DNA of 64,000 nucleotides from Secundilactobacillus similis DSM 23365 = JCM 2765 (GCF_001311075.1 NZ_BBAD01000005.1:1-64000); one strand, 5' to 3'. Positions 20,069-29,696 are shown, counted from the stretch's first letter. The notes: generated from the sequence alone by a model not told the origin. Translations and numbers: made by a program.

Positions 20069-22102
20069 TTAGTCTGCTGATAAGGCGTCGATTGGGTTCA
20101 GCTTTGCGGCACTCCGCTGGTAGCATTGCTGCTAACAAGGAGATAACAAGGGCAATCACGAAGACCGTGACCACGTTACCAATCGTAATTTGAACGAAGG
20201 CAAAGTTTGCAATCGAGGCCAGTAAGTGGTTGGTGAGCAGTTCACCGCCAATCGCAACGACTGTGGCTAAAGTGGCACTCAAGACCCCAATAATCAGAGA
20301 TTCACTGATGAACAGGCGGCGAATGTCTTTTTTACTTTCACCTAATGCACGGAGAATTCCGATTTCCTTAGTTCGGGCGCTAACTGACATATACATCGTG
20401 ACGATGATCATCAGTGCGGAAACGACTAATGAAATGGCAGCGATGGCGGCCAGAATGTTAGTGGCAAGGTCAACGTAGGTTTGAACTGTACCGATAATCG
20501 AGCTAACTGAAGTGGCAGTGAAGAGTCGCTTGCCGTTCATCTTGAGTTGGTTCATCTTCTTGGTGGTGGCGTTCACGTTGTCGAGTTTATCAACGCTCAC
20601 GGCAACCCCAGAAGCAGTGGTATCGACATTGTTGGCTTTCATAGCCGACGTTAATGTCTTCGTGTTGACGTAGTTATCAAAGGCCATGCCCATGCTGTTG
20701 GAGGTGCTGGTGATGCCGGCAACCTTAGCCTTGAACTTGACGGTGACCATCTTGTTATCCTTGTTTAATGTCTTGTAGGACAGGGTGATGGTTTTACCAA
20801 TTAGAGACTTGTAGTCGTTCTTCGAGAAGGTCTTGGCAACGCTCTTTTTGTCGATCAACACTTCGCCGGCCTTTGGTTTGTGGCCGTACTTGATCGTGTT
20901 GGTCGTGGCGCTAGCGTTCCAGTTTTGCAGAGTTGAGATGGTAGCGGTCTTACCGCTGTACTTAGCTGTTACACCACTGGCCGAGTAGACCTTGTCGACT
21001 TGGTCGACATGTTTGAGGTTTTTCAGCTTGTTGATTTGTTTATCGGTTAAGCTGACCTTCTTGGTGCTGGTTGTAGCAGCACCACCGGCTGCAGCGGATG
21101 GACCAGCTTGTGATGCACCGCCACTGCTACTTGGGGCAGCTTGGGCATCAGCCGCAGCGACTTACTGGTCTTTTGGTAACGACTCACGGAAACCACTTGT
21201 GGGTTAACCATGTCGTTGACCTGTTTGTTGATGTAACCCTTGATCCCGTTGCCTAAGCCGGAGAACAGCATCACGGCAAACAGGCCGATGGCGGTCCCTA
21301 ACACGATGAGGGAGTTGCGCCAGAAGTTGTATTTGAAATGCTTATAGGCGGTTTTGTAGGAAACGGATGCTGGCAGTAACTTAGATTTTAGCCGCGGTGT
21401 TTCGTCAGTTGCGTAAGCATCTCGGAGCTTCGTGTCCTTGTCGATTTGGCCGTCTTCCAAGTGAACGATTCGAGTACCGGCGTCAGCCACAGATTGTGAG
21501 TGGGTCACGGCAATGACCAAACGGCCTTCAGCGGCGATGTCATCCAAGATTTGGAGCACTTCCTGAGTGTTTTGCGCATCCAGAGCGCCGGTTGGTTCGT
21601 CGGCGATGATCACTTTTGGATCACTAGCCAACGCTCTGGCAATGGCCACCCGTTGCTTTTGCCCACCAGATAATTGGTTGGGATACTTGTGCGCTTGCTC
21701 CTTCAAACCGACCCGTTCAAGCAACTGCATGGCGCGGGCTTCTCGTTCGGATTTGTTGAGGGTGGTCATATCCAACGGAATGAGCACGTTGTCGATAACC
21801 GATAAGTGACTGATCAAATTGTAGGCTTGGTAAATGTAGCCGATGGTATCTCGGCGGTAGGTATCCAGGGCCTTTTCATCGTTGTGGTCAAGGCGTTTGC
21901 CGTTCACCGTCACGCTTCCTTGGAACTGACGGTCAAGGCCACCGATGATGTTCATCAAGGTTGACTTCCCACCACCAGATTCCCCGAGGATCGATACGAA
22001 CTCGCCTAAATCGAAGTTCAGATCGATGCCTTTGAGGACTGGAAACTCCTCTTTCCCTAAATAGTAGGACTTATGAATGTCCCGTAGTTCTAAATAACTC
22101 AT
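20069..22102 (-). pseudogene. MacB-like ABC transporter (ATPase fused to FtsX-type permease), frameshifted
   Basis: Residues ~1-225 are the ATPase: Walker A GESGGGKST, signature LSGGQKQR, Walker [16 protein letters not shown] helix follows (SLIVLGTAIGLFAVMLFSGL), then an extracytoplasmic MacB-PCD loop and three C-terminal helices. The frame breaks at about 21165 (KTSKS continues as AADAQAAPSSS in the next frame) and at about 20105, after which AAKLNPIDALSAD, the standard FtsX ending, appears and stops at 20069. Ala/Ser/Gly-rich linker at the first break. Probably exports or senses peptides or antibiotics. The neighbouring two-component system is a plausible regulator. Confidence 0.88.
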
Positions 22103-22203
22103 ATAGTGCCTCCCGTTAACTGATTAAGTAGGTCTATCATAACGGGAATGAGATTGGGCAACATCGGTCGAAAGGACATTGTTTGGCTTCCCTTTTGGGC
22201 AGA

Positions 22204-22337
22204 GTGTGAAAAAATGCGTTTAGGACCCAGAATATAAGTAAAGACGACCAGTAATCCCCGGTTTTGGGGGATTACTGGTCGTCTTGGCTTATATGGCCGG
22301 GTCCTACATTTTTTCACACGTTTCGGCGTGGTGGCCA
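22204..22337 (+). repeat. nested-hairpin repeat, copy 2
   Basis: Perfect stems: A GTGTGAAAAAATG 22204-22216 / CATTTTTTCACAC 22307-22319; B GGACCC / GGGTCC; ATATAAG 22232-22238 / CTTATAT 22288-22294; C AGACGACCAGTAATCCCC 22242-22259 / its complement 22267-22284. Joiner CGTTTA and tail TTTCGGCGTGGTGGCC as in copy 3. The tail continues to about 22435 (GCCGAAACAAACGT, CACGTCGCCA), also shared with copy 3. It lies in the 456-bp gap between the ABC start and the GNAT stop. Confidence 0.85.
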
Positions 22338-22469
22338 GAAGGTGGTTAGGCTGACAAACTTCAGAATCAAAAAAGGAATCCTAAGAATACCAGTTCAAAC
22401 TAAGCCGAAACAAACGTCACAGCAAAACACGTCGCCAAGTATCACCCAGGATAATAATTAGGCATATCT

Positions 22470-22499
22470 TGGTCGTCTCTGCTTATATGGCCGGGTCCT
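22470..22499 (+). repeat. duplicate of the right arm of hairpin copy 2
   Basis: Matches 22276-22305 at 28 of 30 positions (GCTTATATGGCCGGGTCCT is identical). It can pair with the same left arm (22222-22251), so two exclusive pairings exist. Confidence 0.7.
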
Positions 22500-22558
22500 G
22501 TGGGCCTTCGAACGGATAAAAGCATGACATCAGGATAAAGTGGCTGTTTTCCCAATCG

Positions 22559-23047
22559 CTAATTCACACGCAACTCATACAACCGCGACTCCCGATCCGG
22601 ATAAGCATAACGCACCCCCAACTGTTCAGCAGTAATTTGCCGAAATCCCTGCCGCTCATAAAACCGGTGTGACCGATGCTCACCTTCGGGGGTATCGAGG
22701 ACGATGCGACTAAAACCGTGCGTTGTCGCAAACGCTAAGAACTGTTGGTAGAGCTGCTGTCCCAAGCGCACAGGCTCACCCCGGTATTTCGGATACGTAA
22801 AGAACTTCTTCAAAACGGCAGTGTGGGCATCGACTGGCAGTAACGCAATCGTGCCCACCACGTGGTCAGCGTCTAGTGCCAACCAAAAGTCGCCACCACG
22901 AGCCTGGTAGTAGTTTTGAATATCGAAAATGTCTGCTTGTTCAGCCATCTTGATGTTGAGGTGCGCCTCGAGATTTTGGCAGTAGTTGATGACGTCGACG
23001 ATTTCGGCGAGGTGTTGTGGATTAGGTTGATAGGATTGAATTTGCAT
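22559..23047 (-). CDS. GNAT-family N-acetyltransferase
   Basis: A 162-aa GNAT-fold protein. Beta-4 and the acetyl-CoA loop are seen as VVGTIALLPVDAHTAVLKKFFTYPKYRG...LGQQLYQQFLAFATTHGF, followed by IVLDTPEGEHRSHRFYERQGFRQI, the usual last strands. CGGAGGT precedes ATG 23047. Divergent from a LysR gene that may regulate it. Substrate (amine, amino acid or protein N-terminus) cannot be inferred. Confidence 0.88.
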   Translation of the reverse strand: MQIQSYQPNPQHLAEIVDVINYCQNLEAHLNIKMAEQADIFDIQNYYQARGGDFWLALDADHVVGTIALLPVDAHTAVLKKFFTYPKYRGEPVRLGQQLYQQFLAFATTHGFSRIVLDTPEGEHRSHRFYERQGFRQITAEQLGVRYAYPDRESRLYELRVN

Positions 23048-23160
23048 TGTGAAACCTCCGTTGTGTTTAGCATAGCTTTAGTGTACGCTGAAACCAGTTA
23101 GTTGGAAAATTGATAGTTACAATAGTTATTATCAATTATTTTGATAAGAGGGGTAAAGAG

Positions 23161-24030
23161 ATGGAAATTCGAGAACTACTCACCTTTAAGACAATCGTGG
23201 CGACCCGAAGTTTTTCGAAAGCGGCTGATCAATTAGGGTATACCCAATCAACGGTATCGATGCAGATTCAGCGATTGGAAGCGGAACTCGGTGCGAAATT
23301 ACTGACTTATCAACAGCGGCGGGTTCAGGTGACCGAAGCGGGTCAACGCCTATTGCCACTGGTGGAACAAACGCTCACCAGCTTCGATGACGTGGCCCAC
23401 TGGGCGACCCGAACGCAGGAGATGGGTCGCTTGCGAATCGCAGCACCAGAGTCGCTGACCATTTCGCTACTGGCTGCTAAACTTCAGCACTTTCAGCAGC
23501 AGTGGCCACTGGTGGAGTTGCAGTTGCAAAATGCCACTTGCTTGCACAATGAGGCAGCATTGCTGCGACACGATGTTGATGTAGCCTTTATGATGTGGCC
23601 GAGTCAACCGGACACTCGTTTAATTGATCATGACCTTGGGTTGCAAGATATCGTCTTGGTGACGAGTCAAGCCAACCAAACCTACGAGGCACTGCTGGCG
23701 GATCGAACAGCCACGTTTGTGATCAACGAACCGGACTGCAGTTACCGTAATCAGTTTGAAACCGCACTGTGGCAACAACATCAGCGCAAATTTCGAACGA
23801 TAATGCTACCAAGTATTGCGGCCATCAAAGCAACAGTCGTTAATGGCATCGGGTTTAGTTATCTGCCACGGAAAATGGTTCAGCAGGAACTAACTGCCGG
23901 CGAGTTGTTTGAAGTGTCAACGGACATTGATAACCACGTTCACGCGCATTTATTGACGCGACGTGATCAAGCGGTAACGCCGCAGTTGACGGCATTTTTA
24001 AACTTATTTGAACCGATTGCTGAAAAATAG
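23161..24030 (+). CDS. LysR-family transcriptional regulator
   Basis: Full-length (289 aa) LysR protein: HTH MEIRELLTFKTIVATRSFSKAADQLGYTQ...QIQRLEAELGAKLL, then a substrate-binding-like domain (LRIAAPESLTISLLAAKL...GIGFSYLPRKMVQQEL). A longer frame opens at 23110, but ATG 23161 follows GAGGGGTAAAGAG and starts where the family starts. Divergent from the GNAT gene across about 110 bp. Effector unknown. Confidence 0.92.
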   Translation: MEIRELLTFKTIVATRSFSKAADQLGYTQSTVSMQIQRLEAELGAKLLTYQQRRVQVTEAGQRLLPLVEQTLTSFDDVAHWATRTQEMGRLRIAAPESLTISLLAAKLQHFQQQWPLVELQLQNATCLHNEAALLRHDVDVAFMMWPSQPDTRLIDHDLGLQDIVLVTSQANQTYEALLADRTATFVINEPDCSYRNQFETALWQQHQRKFRTIMLPSIAAIKATVVNGIGFSYLPRKMVQQELTAGELFEVSTDIDNHVHAHLLTRRDQAVTPQLTAFLNLFEPIAEK

Positions 24031-24093
24031 TTGCCCTAGACCCAGCTCAAAGGTTTAAACTAGCTTCAATAACAATAAGGTCAGGTGACAACA

Positions 24094-24471
24094 ATGAAAA
24101 TCAAAGCCGTTTCCGAACAGTACGACATTCCCGCCGACACCCTCCGCTATTGGGAACGGGTCGGTGCTATCCCAGCGGTTCATCGGGATTCAGCTGGTTA
24201 TCGCGATTACGATGAAGAAGATCTGGGTTGGGTTTCGTTTGCTAAATGCATGCGGGGCGCTGGCGTTTCAATTGAGTATTTGATTGAATACATCACGCTC
24301 TATCCCGGTGGGGAGCGGACGCATCAAGCACGCAAGGATCTCTTGACCGAACAGCTTGAAGTCATTAAGCGGCACTTGGATGAGGTTCAAGAGACTTATG
24401 ATCGCATCTCGGAAAAGGTTGCCCACTATGATGATCACGTTGAAGGGGCAGCCAAAAAGTTAACGCGGTAG
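24094..24471 (+). CDS. MerR-family transcriptional regulator
   Basis: Residues 1-70 are the MerR winged helix (MKIKAVSEQYDIPADTLRYWERVGAIP...GYRDYDEEDLGWVSFAKCMRGAGVSIE), followed by a dimerisation coiled coil (LLTEQLEVIKRHLDEVQETYDRI). Length 125 aa with no cysteine cluster in the C-terminus, so a metal sensor is unlikely; it resembles the stress/aldehyde-type small MerR proteins. AGGTGA lies five bases before ATG 24094; a GTG at 24085 is the alternative. It is convergent with the NmrA-like oxidoreductase, a common MerR partner. Confidence 0.9.
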   Translation: MKIKAVSEQYDIPADTLRYWERVGAIPAVHRDSAGYRDYDEEDLGWVSFAKCMRGAGVSIEYLIEYITLYPGGERTHQARKDLLTEQLEVIKRHLDEVQETYDRISEKVAHYDDHVEGAAKKLTR

Positions 24472-24476
24472 AATTG

Positions 24477-24519
24477 AAAAAGCGGTATGAACTCTGATGT
24501 GGAGGTCATACCGCTTTTA
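24477..24519. terminator. bidirectional rho-independent terminator
   Basis: AAAAAGCGGTATGA / TCATACCGCTTTT stem between the MerR and NmrA-like genes. Confidence 0.85.
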
Positions 24520-24546
24520 TGATGGTCCTAAGCTGGTGAGTTGGCG

Positions 24547-25461
24547 CTATTTGCTAACCACCGTCTGTGACTTCGGCGCATCATCCCCAGCGCGATAGGC
24601 TGCCGCAAACTGTTTCGCAAAATCAGCTAACTTAACCTGACCGTCAAATACGGGGTGTTGCTTGAGATCGGCGTAGAGCTGTTCCGGATGACGTTGATAT
24701 TGGGTGCTCTTAACGTAAGGGTCAACGATACTGTCCGGCACGCCGTTAGCACGCAAAGAGGCTGCGAATTGGTCATCAGTGATCTCGACCAATTTAAGAT
24801 CTGGCAACGCCAAAGCCTCGCGGAAAGCCGCAATCATCTCATCGCCCGTAAACGTGTCGCTAACAACGTAACGGATGGTCTTGCCAGCTGGAACATTGGT
24901 TAAAACGTCAAAGACGGCTGCAGCGATGTCGACTGGTGAGACGTATTTTCGTTCAACAGTTGCTGGGACGTTGCTGTAGATGGCGTGATCCTTTTTGATG
25001 CTTGGTAAATTAGCGTAGAGGTTGTTGTAGAACCCAGTTGGCCGCACGATAGCTAGGTCGATATCAGTCAAACTGGAGAGGACGTCTTCGATGAAGTGGT
25101 AGGCGTACAGCGTACCAGCGGGTTCGTCTTGAGCGGCAATGCTGCTGAGGTTAACCACTTTTTTAACACCGGCGTTTTGAATTGCTGACTTGAAAATCTC
25201 AGCTTGTTGCTGAGCAGCAGCGAATAGGTCTGGGGCGGTGCCAGAAATCATTAAGTAAACAACGTCACGACCGGTAAATTGTTCAGTTAAGAACGCGGCA
25301 TTGGTCATGGTACCGACTGCGGCGTGGGCACCTAACGCTTCAATTGTAGCAACCCGTTGAGCGTTAGTCGTGATGACGGTAACATCGTGGCCGGCTTGGA
25401 TGAGCTTCGGGACGACGATGCGGTTAACGTTGCCGAGGGAACCGAGTAAGGTAATTTTCAT
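24547..25461 (-). CDS. NAD(P)-binding NmrA-like / atypical SDR protein
   Basis: A 304-aa Rossmann protein. The nucleotide loop is degenerate (MKITLLGSLGNVNRIVVPKLIQAG), then DVVYLMISG, KVVNLSSIAA, and a substrate half ending in a variable C-terminus. NmrA-like proteins are redox sensors or reductases acting on small carbonyls. It is divergent from a TetR gene across a perfect palindrome, which makes TetR repression likely. Confidence 0.85.
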   Translation of the reverse strand: MKITLLGSLGNVNRIVVPKLIQAGHDVTVITTNAQRVATIEALGAHAAVGTMTNAAFLTEQFTGRDVVYLMISGTAPDLFAAAQQQAEIFKSAIQNAGVKKVVNLSSIAAQDEPAGTLYAYHFIEDVLSSLTDIDLAIVRPTGFYNNLYANLPSIKKDHAIYSNVPATVERKYVSPVDIAAAVFDVLTNVPAGKTIRYVVSDTFTGDEMIAAFREALALPDLKLVEITDDQFAASLRANGVPDSIVDPYVKSTQYQRHPEQLYADLKQHPVFDGQVKLADFAKQFAAAYRAGDDAPKSQTVVSK

Positions 25462-25522
25462 TTTGAGGAACTCCTTTGATTTTTAAAAAATAGGTTTATC
25501 TTTTTAGAATGTCACTATCATA

Positions 25523-25540
25523 AAAGATAGAGCTATCTTT
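25523..25540. promoter_or_regulatory. putative TetR operator
   Basis: Perfect inverted repeat AAAGATAG-AG-CTATCTTT in the divergent NmrA-like/TetR promoter region. Confidence 0.6.
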
Positions 25541-25639
25541 GTCAAGCTTGTACTTCCGAAAAAATTGCGTAAACTGGGAGAAACGAACTAACGACCGGAT
25601 TTTTGGCGATATGATTTTAAGGAAATGTGGGTTAATAAC

Positions 25640-26236
25640 ATGCGAAAAAAGGATTTAACGAAAGAAGTACGCATTCAGGATGCGACTGCGGCAATTATCC
25701 TCAAAGAAGGGGCGGCAGCCGTTTCAACGGTGAAGGTGGCGAAACGGGTTGGCATTTCTCAATCCAACGTGTACCTCTACTTTAAGAATAAGGATGACTT
25801 ACTGCTGAGTGTTTATCAGCGCGAGCAAGCACGCATTCAGGCGGCTGGCGATTTGAATCAACTGACGGACAAGACAATCGCGTTACCAGTGCGGTTGCGG
25901 CTTTACATGCGCGGTATTTTTGATTACGCCGTTGATCATCCAGAAAGTTTGACGTTGATTCAACAGATTAAATTTTTGATGGGTCAAGATGACGGTAATC
26001 CGTTATTAGCAACGGTTCAGGGGACGCAAAACATTGTTGAAACGTTGATGCAAGAAGCTGTCGATGCGGGCGTTATTCGCAACGTACCGGTCAACGTCCA
26101 CATGTCACTGGTCTTTTCAATGATCCATACCCATACGTTGAACCTGAAACGCGGCTTATATCAGCCAACTGACTACTCGTTTGAAACGTTCTATGACTTA
26201 CTTTGGTCGGGTATCAAGGGGCCGGCTGCCGATTAA
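25640..26236 (+). CDS. TetR-family transcriptional regulator
   Basis: N-terminal TetR HTH (AAAVSTVKVAKRVGISQSNVYLYFKNKDDLLLSVYQ) and an all-helical ligand domain, about 198 aa. Start ATG 25640 (MRKKDLTKEV) fits the family; an ATG five codons upstream sits only two bases from the AAGGA site. Probably represses the divergent NmrA-like gene and itself through the 25523-25540 palindrome. Ligand unknown. Confidence 0.92.
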   Translation: MRKKDLTKEVRIQDATAAIILKEGAAAVSTVKVAKRVGISQSNVYLYFKNKDDLLLSVYQREQARIQAAGDLNQLTDKTIALPVRLRLYMRGIFDYAVDHPESLTLIQQIKFLMGQDDGNPLLATVQGTQNIVETLMQEAVDAGVIRNVPVNVHMSLVFSMIHTHTLNLKRGLYQPTDYSFETFYDLLWSGIKGPAAD

Positions 26237-26307
26237 AATCAGCGCTTTTTAATTCGGAATGAGTAGGGTACACTAAGACTAATAAACTTGACGTAGGGGG
26301 AAATAAA

Positions 26308-27443
26308 ATGAGCATATCGAAGCGACAGGTTGTGAAATATAGTGTTGTCTTCGCCATCTTTTTGGTTTGTGTAATCTATCCACAACAAGTATTTGGTGCA
26401 ATCGGCAACTTGTTCAACGTTGTGATGCCATTGATTTTGGGGGCAGCGATGGCGTACTGCGTGAACTTGCTGTGCCGGCAACTTGAAAAGTGGTTCTGGC
26501 CACACACCAAGCAAAAGTGGTTAGCGGGACTTCGCCGACCAATCGTGTTAGTGGTATCAATCATTCTCATTCTATTGATCATTAGTGGTGTCTTGCGGTT
26601 GGTGATCCCACAGTTCGTGGATGCCATCAGTGGATTCTTCAAGGCGCTGCCAAGTACGATCAACGATGTGAACCAGTGGCTGACGAAGTTCGATCAGAGC
26701 ACGGCTATCACGAAAAAGTTAGCCAGCAGTCAATTCGACTGGACCTCGATTCAGTCGAAAGTGATGAAATACCTGCAGGTGGGTGCTAGTGGGGTGTTCT
26801 CATCTACGGTATCGATTTTCAGCGGTTTGACGAAAGGCTTGATGAATTTTATTTTGGCTTTCATCTTTTCAATTTATCTCATCATGGGTAAGGAAAAAAT
26901 TGGCCGGACACTGGACCGCTTGATGTTGGCGTTCTTACCGGAAAAATTTGTGACGAAAACGCATTACGTATTGCGAGAAACCAACCAAGTTTTCTCAAGC
27001 TTCATTGCCGGCCAGGTGTTGGAAGGCTTCATTCTTGGGACACTATGTATGTTGGGGATGCTGTTATTCCGTTTTCCAGACGCCGTTTCTGTTGGGGCGT
27101 TAATGGGGGTCACCGCATTGATTCCAATGATTGGTGCTTGGATTGGTGGGACCGTTGGCTTCGTGTTAATTGCAGTTACCTCACCAATTAAAGCGGTGTT
27201 CTTCATTGTGTACATCTTGATTCTCCAACAAGTTGAAGGTAACTTAATCTACCCACGGGTGGTCGGCACGTCGATCGGCCTGCAGGAATCTTAGTCTTAG
27301 CAGCCATTACGATTGGTAGCGGCTTAGGTGGCATCGTGGGCATGCTGCTGGGCGTCCCAGTCGCTGCGACGATTTATCGATTGGTGAAGAATGAGTTGTT
27401 GAGGAGAGAGGGTGGAGCAAAGCGGTTAGAGACTGGAGCATAG
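26308..27443 (+). pseudogene. AI-2E-family (PerM/YdbI type) membrane permease, frameshifted at the C-terminus
   Basis: Eight-helix AI-2E family protein: two N-terminal helices, amphipathic region, then FSIYLIMGKEKIGRTLDRLMLAFLP and the GALMGVTALIPMIGAWIG / LILQQVEGNLIYPRVVG signatures. The frame breaks at about 27287: SIGLPGILVLAAITIGSGLGG continues in the next frame if one C is restored. Most of the family has no shown AI-2 role; some members are ion/proton exchangers. The final ~11 codons and the TAG (27441-27443) lie inside hairpin repeat copy 4, so the repeat supplies the protein's C-terminus. Confidence 0.88.
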
Positions 27444-27545
27444 GTTACTTTCACCAGAAACCCCGATTTTGGGGGTTTGTGGTGGAAGTAGCCTATGTGC
27501 AAGTCTCTGCTTTGTGGAACCCGTTTAGTCTCGAGGACAGGAAAG
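27410..27545 (+). repeat. nested-hairpin repeat, copy 4
   Basis: Stem A around GCAAAG / CTTTGT; B GAGACT 27429-27434 / AGTCTC 27502-27507; C1 CATAGG 27439-27444 / CCTATG 27492-27497; C2 27448-27464 / 27472-27488 with tip CCCC/GGGG. Tail GTTTAGTCTCGAGGACAGGA. Overlaps the end of the AI-2E gene. Confidence 0.8.
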
Positions 27546-27586
27546 CAGTTAAGAAGTATTGATCATAATCTAGAGTCCTTAAGAGA

Positions 27587-27722
27587 GGGCGGAGCGAAAC
27601 GGGTTGAAGGTGGAGCCTAAGTTACTTCCAACAGAAAGCCGTGGTTTTCGGCTTTGTGGTGAAAGTGGCTTAGGTGCAACCTTCAGTTTCGCGGAGCCCG
27701 TTTAGGCTCGAGGACAGAAACG
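27587..27722 (+). repeat. nested-hairpin repeat, copy 5
   Basis: Stem A GCGAAAC / GTTTCGC; B GAAGGT 27606-27611 / ACCTTC 27679-27684; C1 CCTAAG 27616-27621 / CTTAGG 27669-27674; C2 27625-27641 / 27649-27665 with tip GCCG/CGGC. Tail GTTTAGGCTCGAGGACAG. Tandem with copy 4: the layout is the same but stems B, C1 and the tip differ in a paired way. Confidence 0.8.
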
Positions 27723-27776
27723 CGGTTGAAAACTACCAACCACAAACTAACACGCTTGAAAATAATCAACTAAATT

Positions 27777-27819
27777 AAAAAAGAGAACCTAGTCAACCAC
27801 CATCGACTAGGTTCTTTTT
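27777..27819. terminator. rho-independent terminator after the tandem hairpins
   Basis: AAAGAGAACCTAGTC / GACTAGGTTCTTTTT stem. The following ~290 bases up to the ADH start are AT-rich and hold its promoter; I see nothing else there. Confidence 0.85.
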
Positions 27820-28113
27820 GGTCAACGATTTTCAAATTACATTTAGTGAAAAAACGCTTGAATGTGATTGTTGTCACGTTGGAAAATATCGAGTTAAATG
27901 AACTAAAATCGTTTTTATTATCAATAGCAAGTAACTAATACATTGGTAAACATACGTTAACAGCGTACATTACATTATTCTAATTATTGAGTAATAGCAA
28001 CAAAATACTTTCAAAAAAAGATTATTTGTGAAGAAAAACACTATCTTTTTGGTCAAAATGGTGCTATCCTTAAATCAACATCAATCGATGTAATTTCGCT
28101 GGAGGTGTTCGGT

Positions 28114-28871
28114 TTGACAGATCGTTTAAAAGGTAAGGTTGCAATCGTTACAGGTGGTACGTTAGGAATTGGCTTAGGCATTGCTAAGCGTTTCGTTGAC
28201 GAAGGTGCAAAAGTGGTTATTACTGGCCGCCACGCCGACGTTGGTGAAAAGGCCGCTGCTAGCATTGGTGGACCGGATAAGATTCGGTTCTTCAAGCATG
28301 ATGCTTCGGATGAAGCTGGCTGGGTCGATTTGTTTGACGAAACCGAAAAGGCCTTTGGTCCCGTTTCAACGTTAGTTAATAACGCCGGGATCGCTGTCAA
28401 CAAGAGCATTGAAAACACGACAACGGAAGAATGGCACAAACTACTGTCCATCAACTTGGACGCCGTATTCTTCGGCACACGTTTGGCCATTCAACGGATG
28501 AAGAATAAGAACCTAGGGGCTTCAATCATCAATATGTCTTCAATTGAAGCTTCATCGGTGATCCTAACTTGGGTGCTTACAACGCATCGAAGGGTGCTGT
28601 TCGGATCATGTCGAAGTCAGCTGCTTTGGATTGCGCTTTGAAGGACTACGGTGTCCGGGTCAACACGGTTCACCCAGGGTACATCAAAACGCCACTAGTC
28701 GATGACTTGCCGGGGGCTGAAGCAGCCATGTCAGAACGGACTAAGACGCCAATGGGGCACATTGGGGAGCCCGATGACATTGCGTACATGTGCGTTTACT
28801 TGGCTTCAAATGAATCGAAGTTTGCAACGGGTTCTGAATTCGTTGTCGATGGTGGTTACACAGCACAATAA
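28114..28871 (+). pseudogene. R-specific NADP-dependent alcohol dehydrogenase (LbADH type), frameshifted
   Basis: Classical SDR very similar to the R-specific ADH of L. brevis/L. kefiri, which reduces prochiral ketones with NADPH. Seen: GGTLGIG nucleotide loop, TGRHAD (NADP preference), NNAG, catalytic Ser in INMSSIE, YNASK, and the C-terminal VDGGYTAQ whose last residue binds Mg in the known enzyme. The frame breaks at about 28550: IEA-FIGDPNLGAYNASKG needs one more T in GCTTC. Start chosen at TTG 28114, six bases after GGAGGTG, because LTDRLKGKVA aligns with the known N-terminus. Repaired length about 252 aa. Confidence 0.92.
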
Positions 28872-29015
28872 TTAATGGTTAACACGTAGGAGTAGGCGCC
28901 GTTAAAGCTGTTGTGAGATGTTAATGAAGTGAATTTCTCAAGAAGTGGATTTCTCAATTGACAGTGGTCAACTGATGGGCGGTGCCCCGTTGGTTGGCCA
29001 TTGTCACTTATAACA
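28872..29015. other. intergenic stretch downstream of the ADH gene
   Basis: Contains ACACGTAGGAGTAGGC (28882-28897), almost identical to 62703-62718, and short hairpins TTGACAGTGGTCAA and GGGCGGTGCCC. No gene seen. Confidence 0.4.
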
Positions 29016-29059
29016 AAGAAGCTCGCCGAATTCGTGATGTCGAATTCAGCGAGCTTTTT
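29016..29059. terminator. bidirectional rho-independent terminator
   Basis: AAGCTCGCCGAATTC / GAATTCAGCGAGCTTTTT stem between the ADH region and the pentapeptide gene. Confidence 0.88.
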
Positions 29060-29067
29060 GGGTTAGT

Positions 29068-29673
29068 TTAATCTTCAATCGTAACGCCCAGCGCCAACGC
29101 GAACGGCACCGCCTGAAGCGGATCGATTCGGCAACCGCGAACGAGCCGCGGTGTAAACCGGAAATCTTCGATGATGCTGGTCCGAAAATCAACGGACTTT
29201 AACGCCGTATCACTAAAATCGGCGCCGGTTAAGTCGCAGCGGTCAAAATTGAGGGCGTGTTTAATCGTTGTGGCTTGATAAACACTTTCCTGCAACCGAG
29301 TCGTTTCAAAGTGGCAGTCGTCCAAGTTGGCTTCGGAAAAGTTACAGTAGTCAGCTTGAGCATCGTGGAACGTCACCTGTTTGAGGTGACTGTTGCCAAA
29401 GTCGCTGCCAACTAACTGATCCGCTTCAAAGTGGCAGCGATAAAATTGACTGTTTCTAAAATCCGCGTTCAAAAAGCGGCAATGACGAATCGTGCAGTCT
29501 AGCCACTCGCCAGCGGAAAAATTCTCCTGCTGGAAAGTACAGTGGTCAAGGATCAAATCGCTTAACTTGATTGCTTCGTGTGCATAGGTAATCGTACAGT
29601 TTTGGTAAGTATGTTCTGGTTGGAGATCGTCAAAGGCCAGTGTTTGGTCCTCAACGATGGGGTAATCAGGCAT
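29068..29673 (-). CDS. pentapeptide-repeat protein
   Basis: A 201-aa protein made largely of A(D/N)LxX-type pentapeptides (CRFLNADFRNSQFYRCHFEADQLVGSDF, CNFSEANLDDCHF, CDLTGADFSDTALKSVDF), predicting a right-handed quadrilateral beta-helix. Such proteins can mimic DNA, as in Qnr/MfpA quinolone protection, but the repeats alone do not show this. AAAGGAG precedes ATG 29673. It lies 23 bases after the ThrE-family gene and is probably co-transcribed with it. Confidence 0.88.
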   Translation of the reverse strand: MPDYPIVEDQTLAFDDLQPEHTYQNCTITYAHEAIKLSDLILDHCTFQQENFSAGEWLDCTIRHCRFLNADFRNSQFYRCHFEADQLVGSDFGNSHLKQVTFHDAQADYCNFSEANLDDCHFETTRLQESVYQATTIKHALNFDRCDLTGADFSDTALKSVDFRTSIIEDFRFTPRLVRGCRIDPLQAVPFALALGVTIED

Positions 29674-29696
29674 AGGGAAGCTCCTTTAGAGGTAGT

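Noticed and set aside
26308-27443. Autoinducer-2 export role from the AI-2E family name
   Set aside because: Most family members have no shown AI-2 function and no luxS or lsr gene is nearby.
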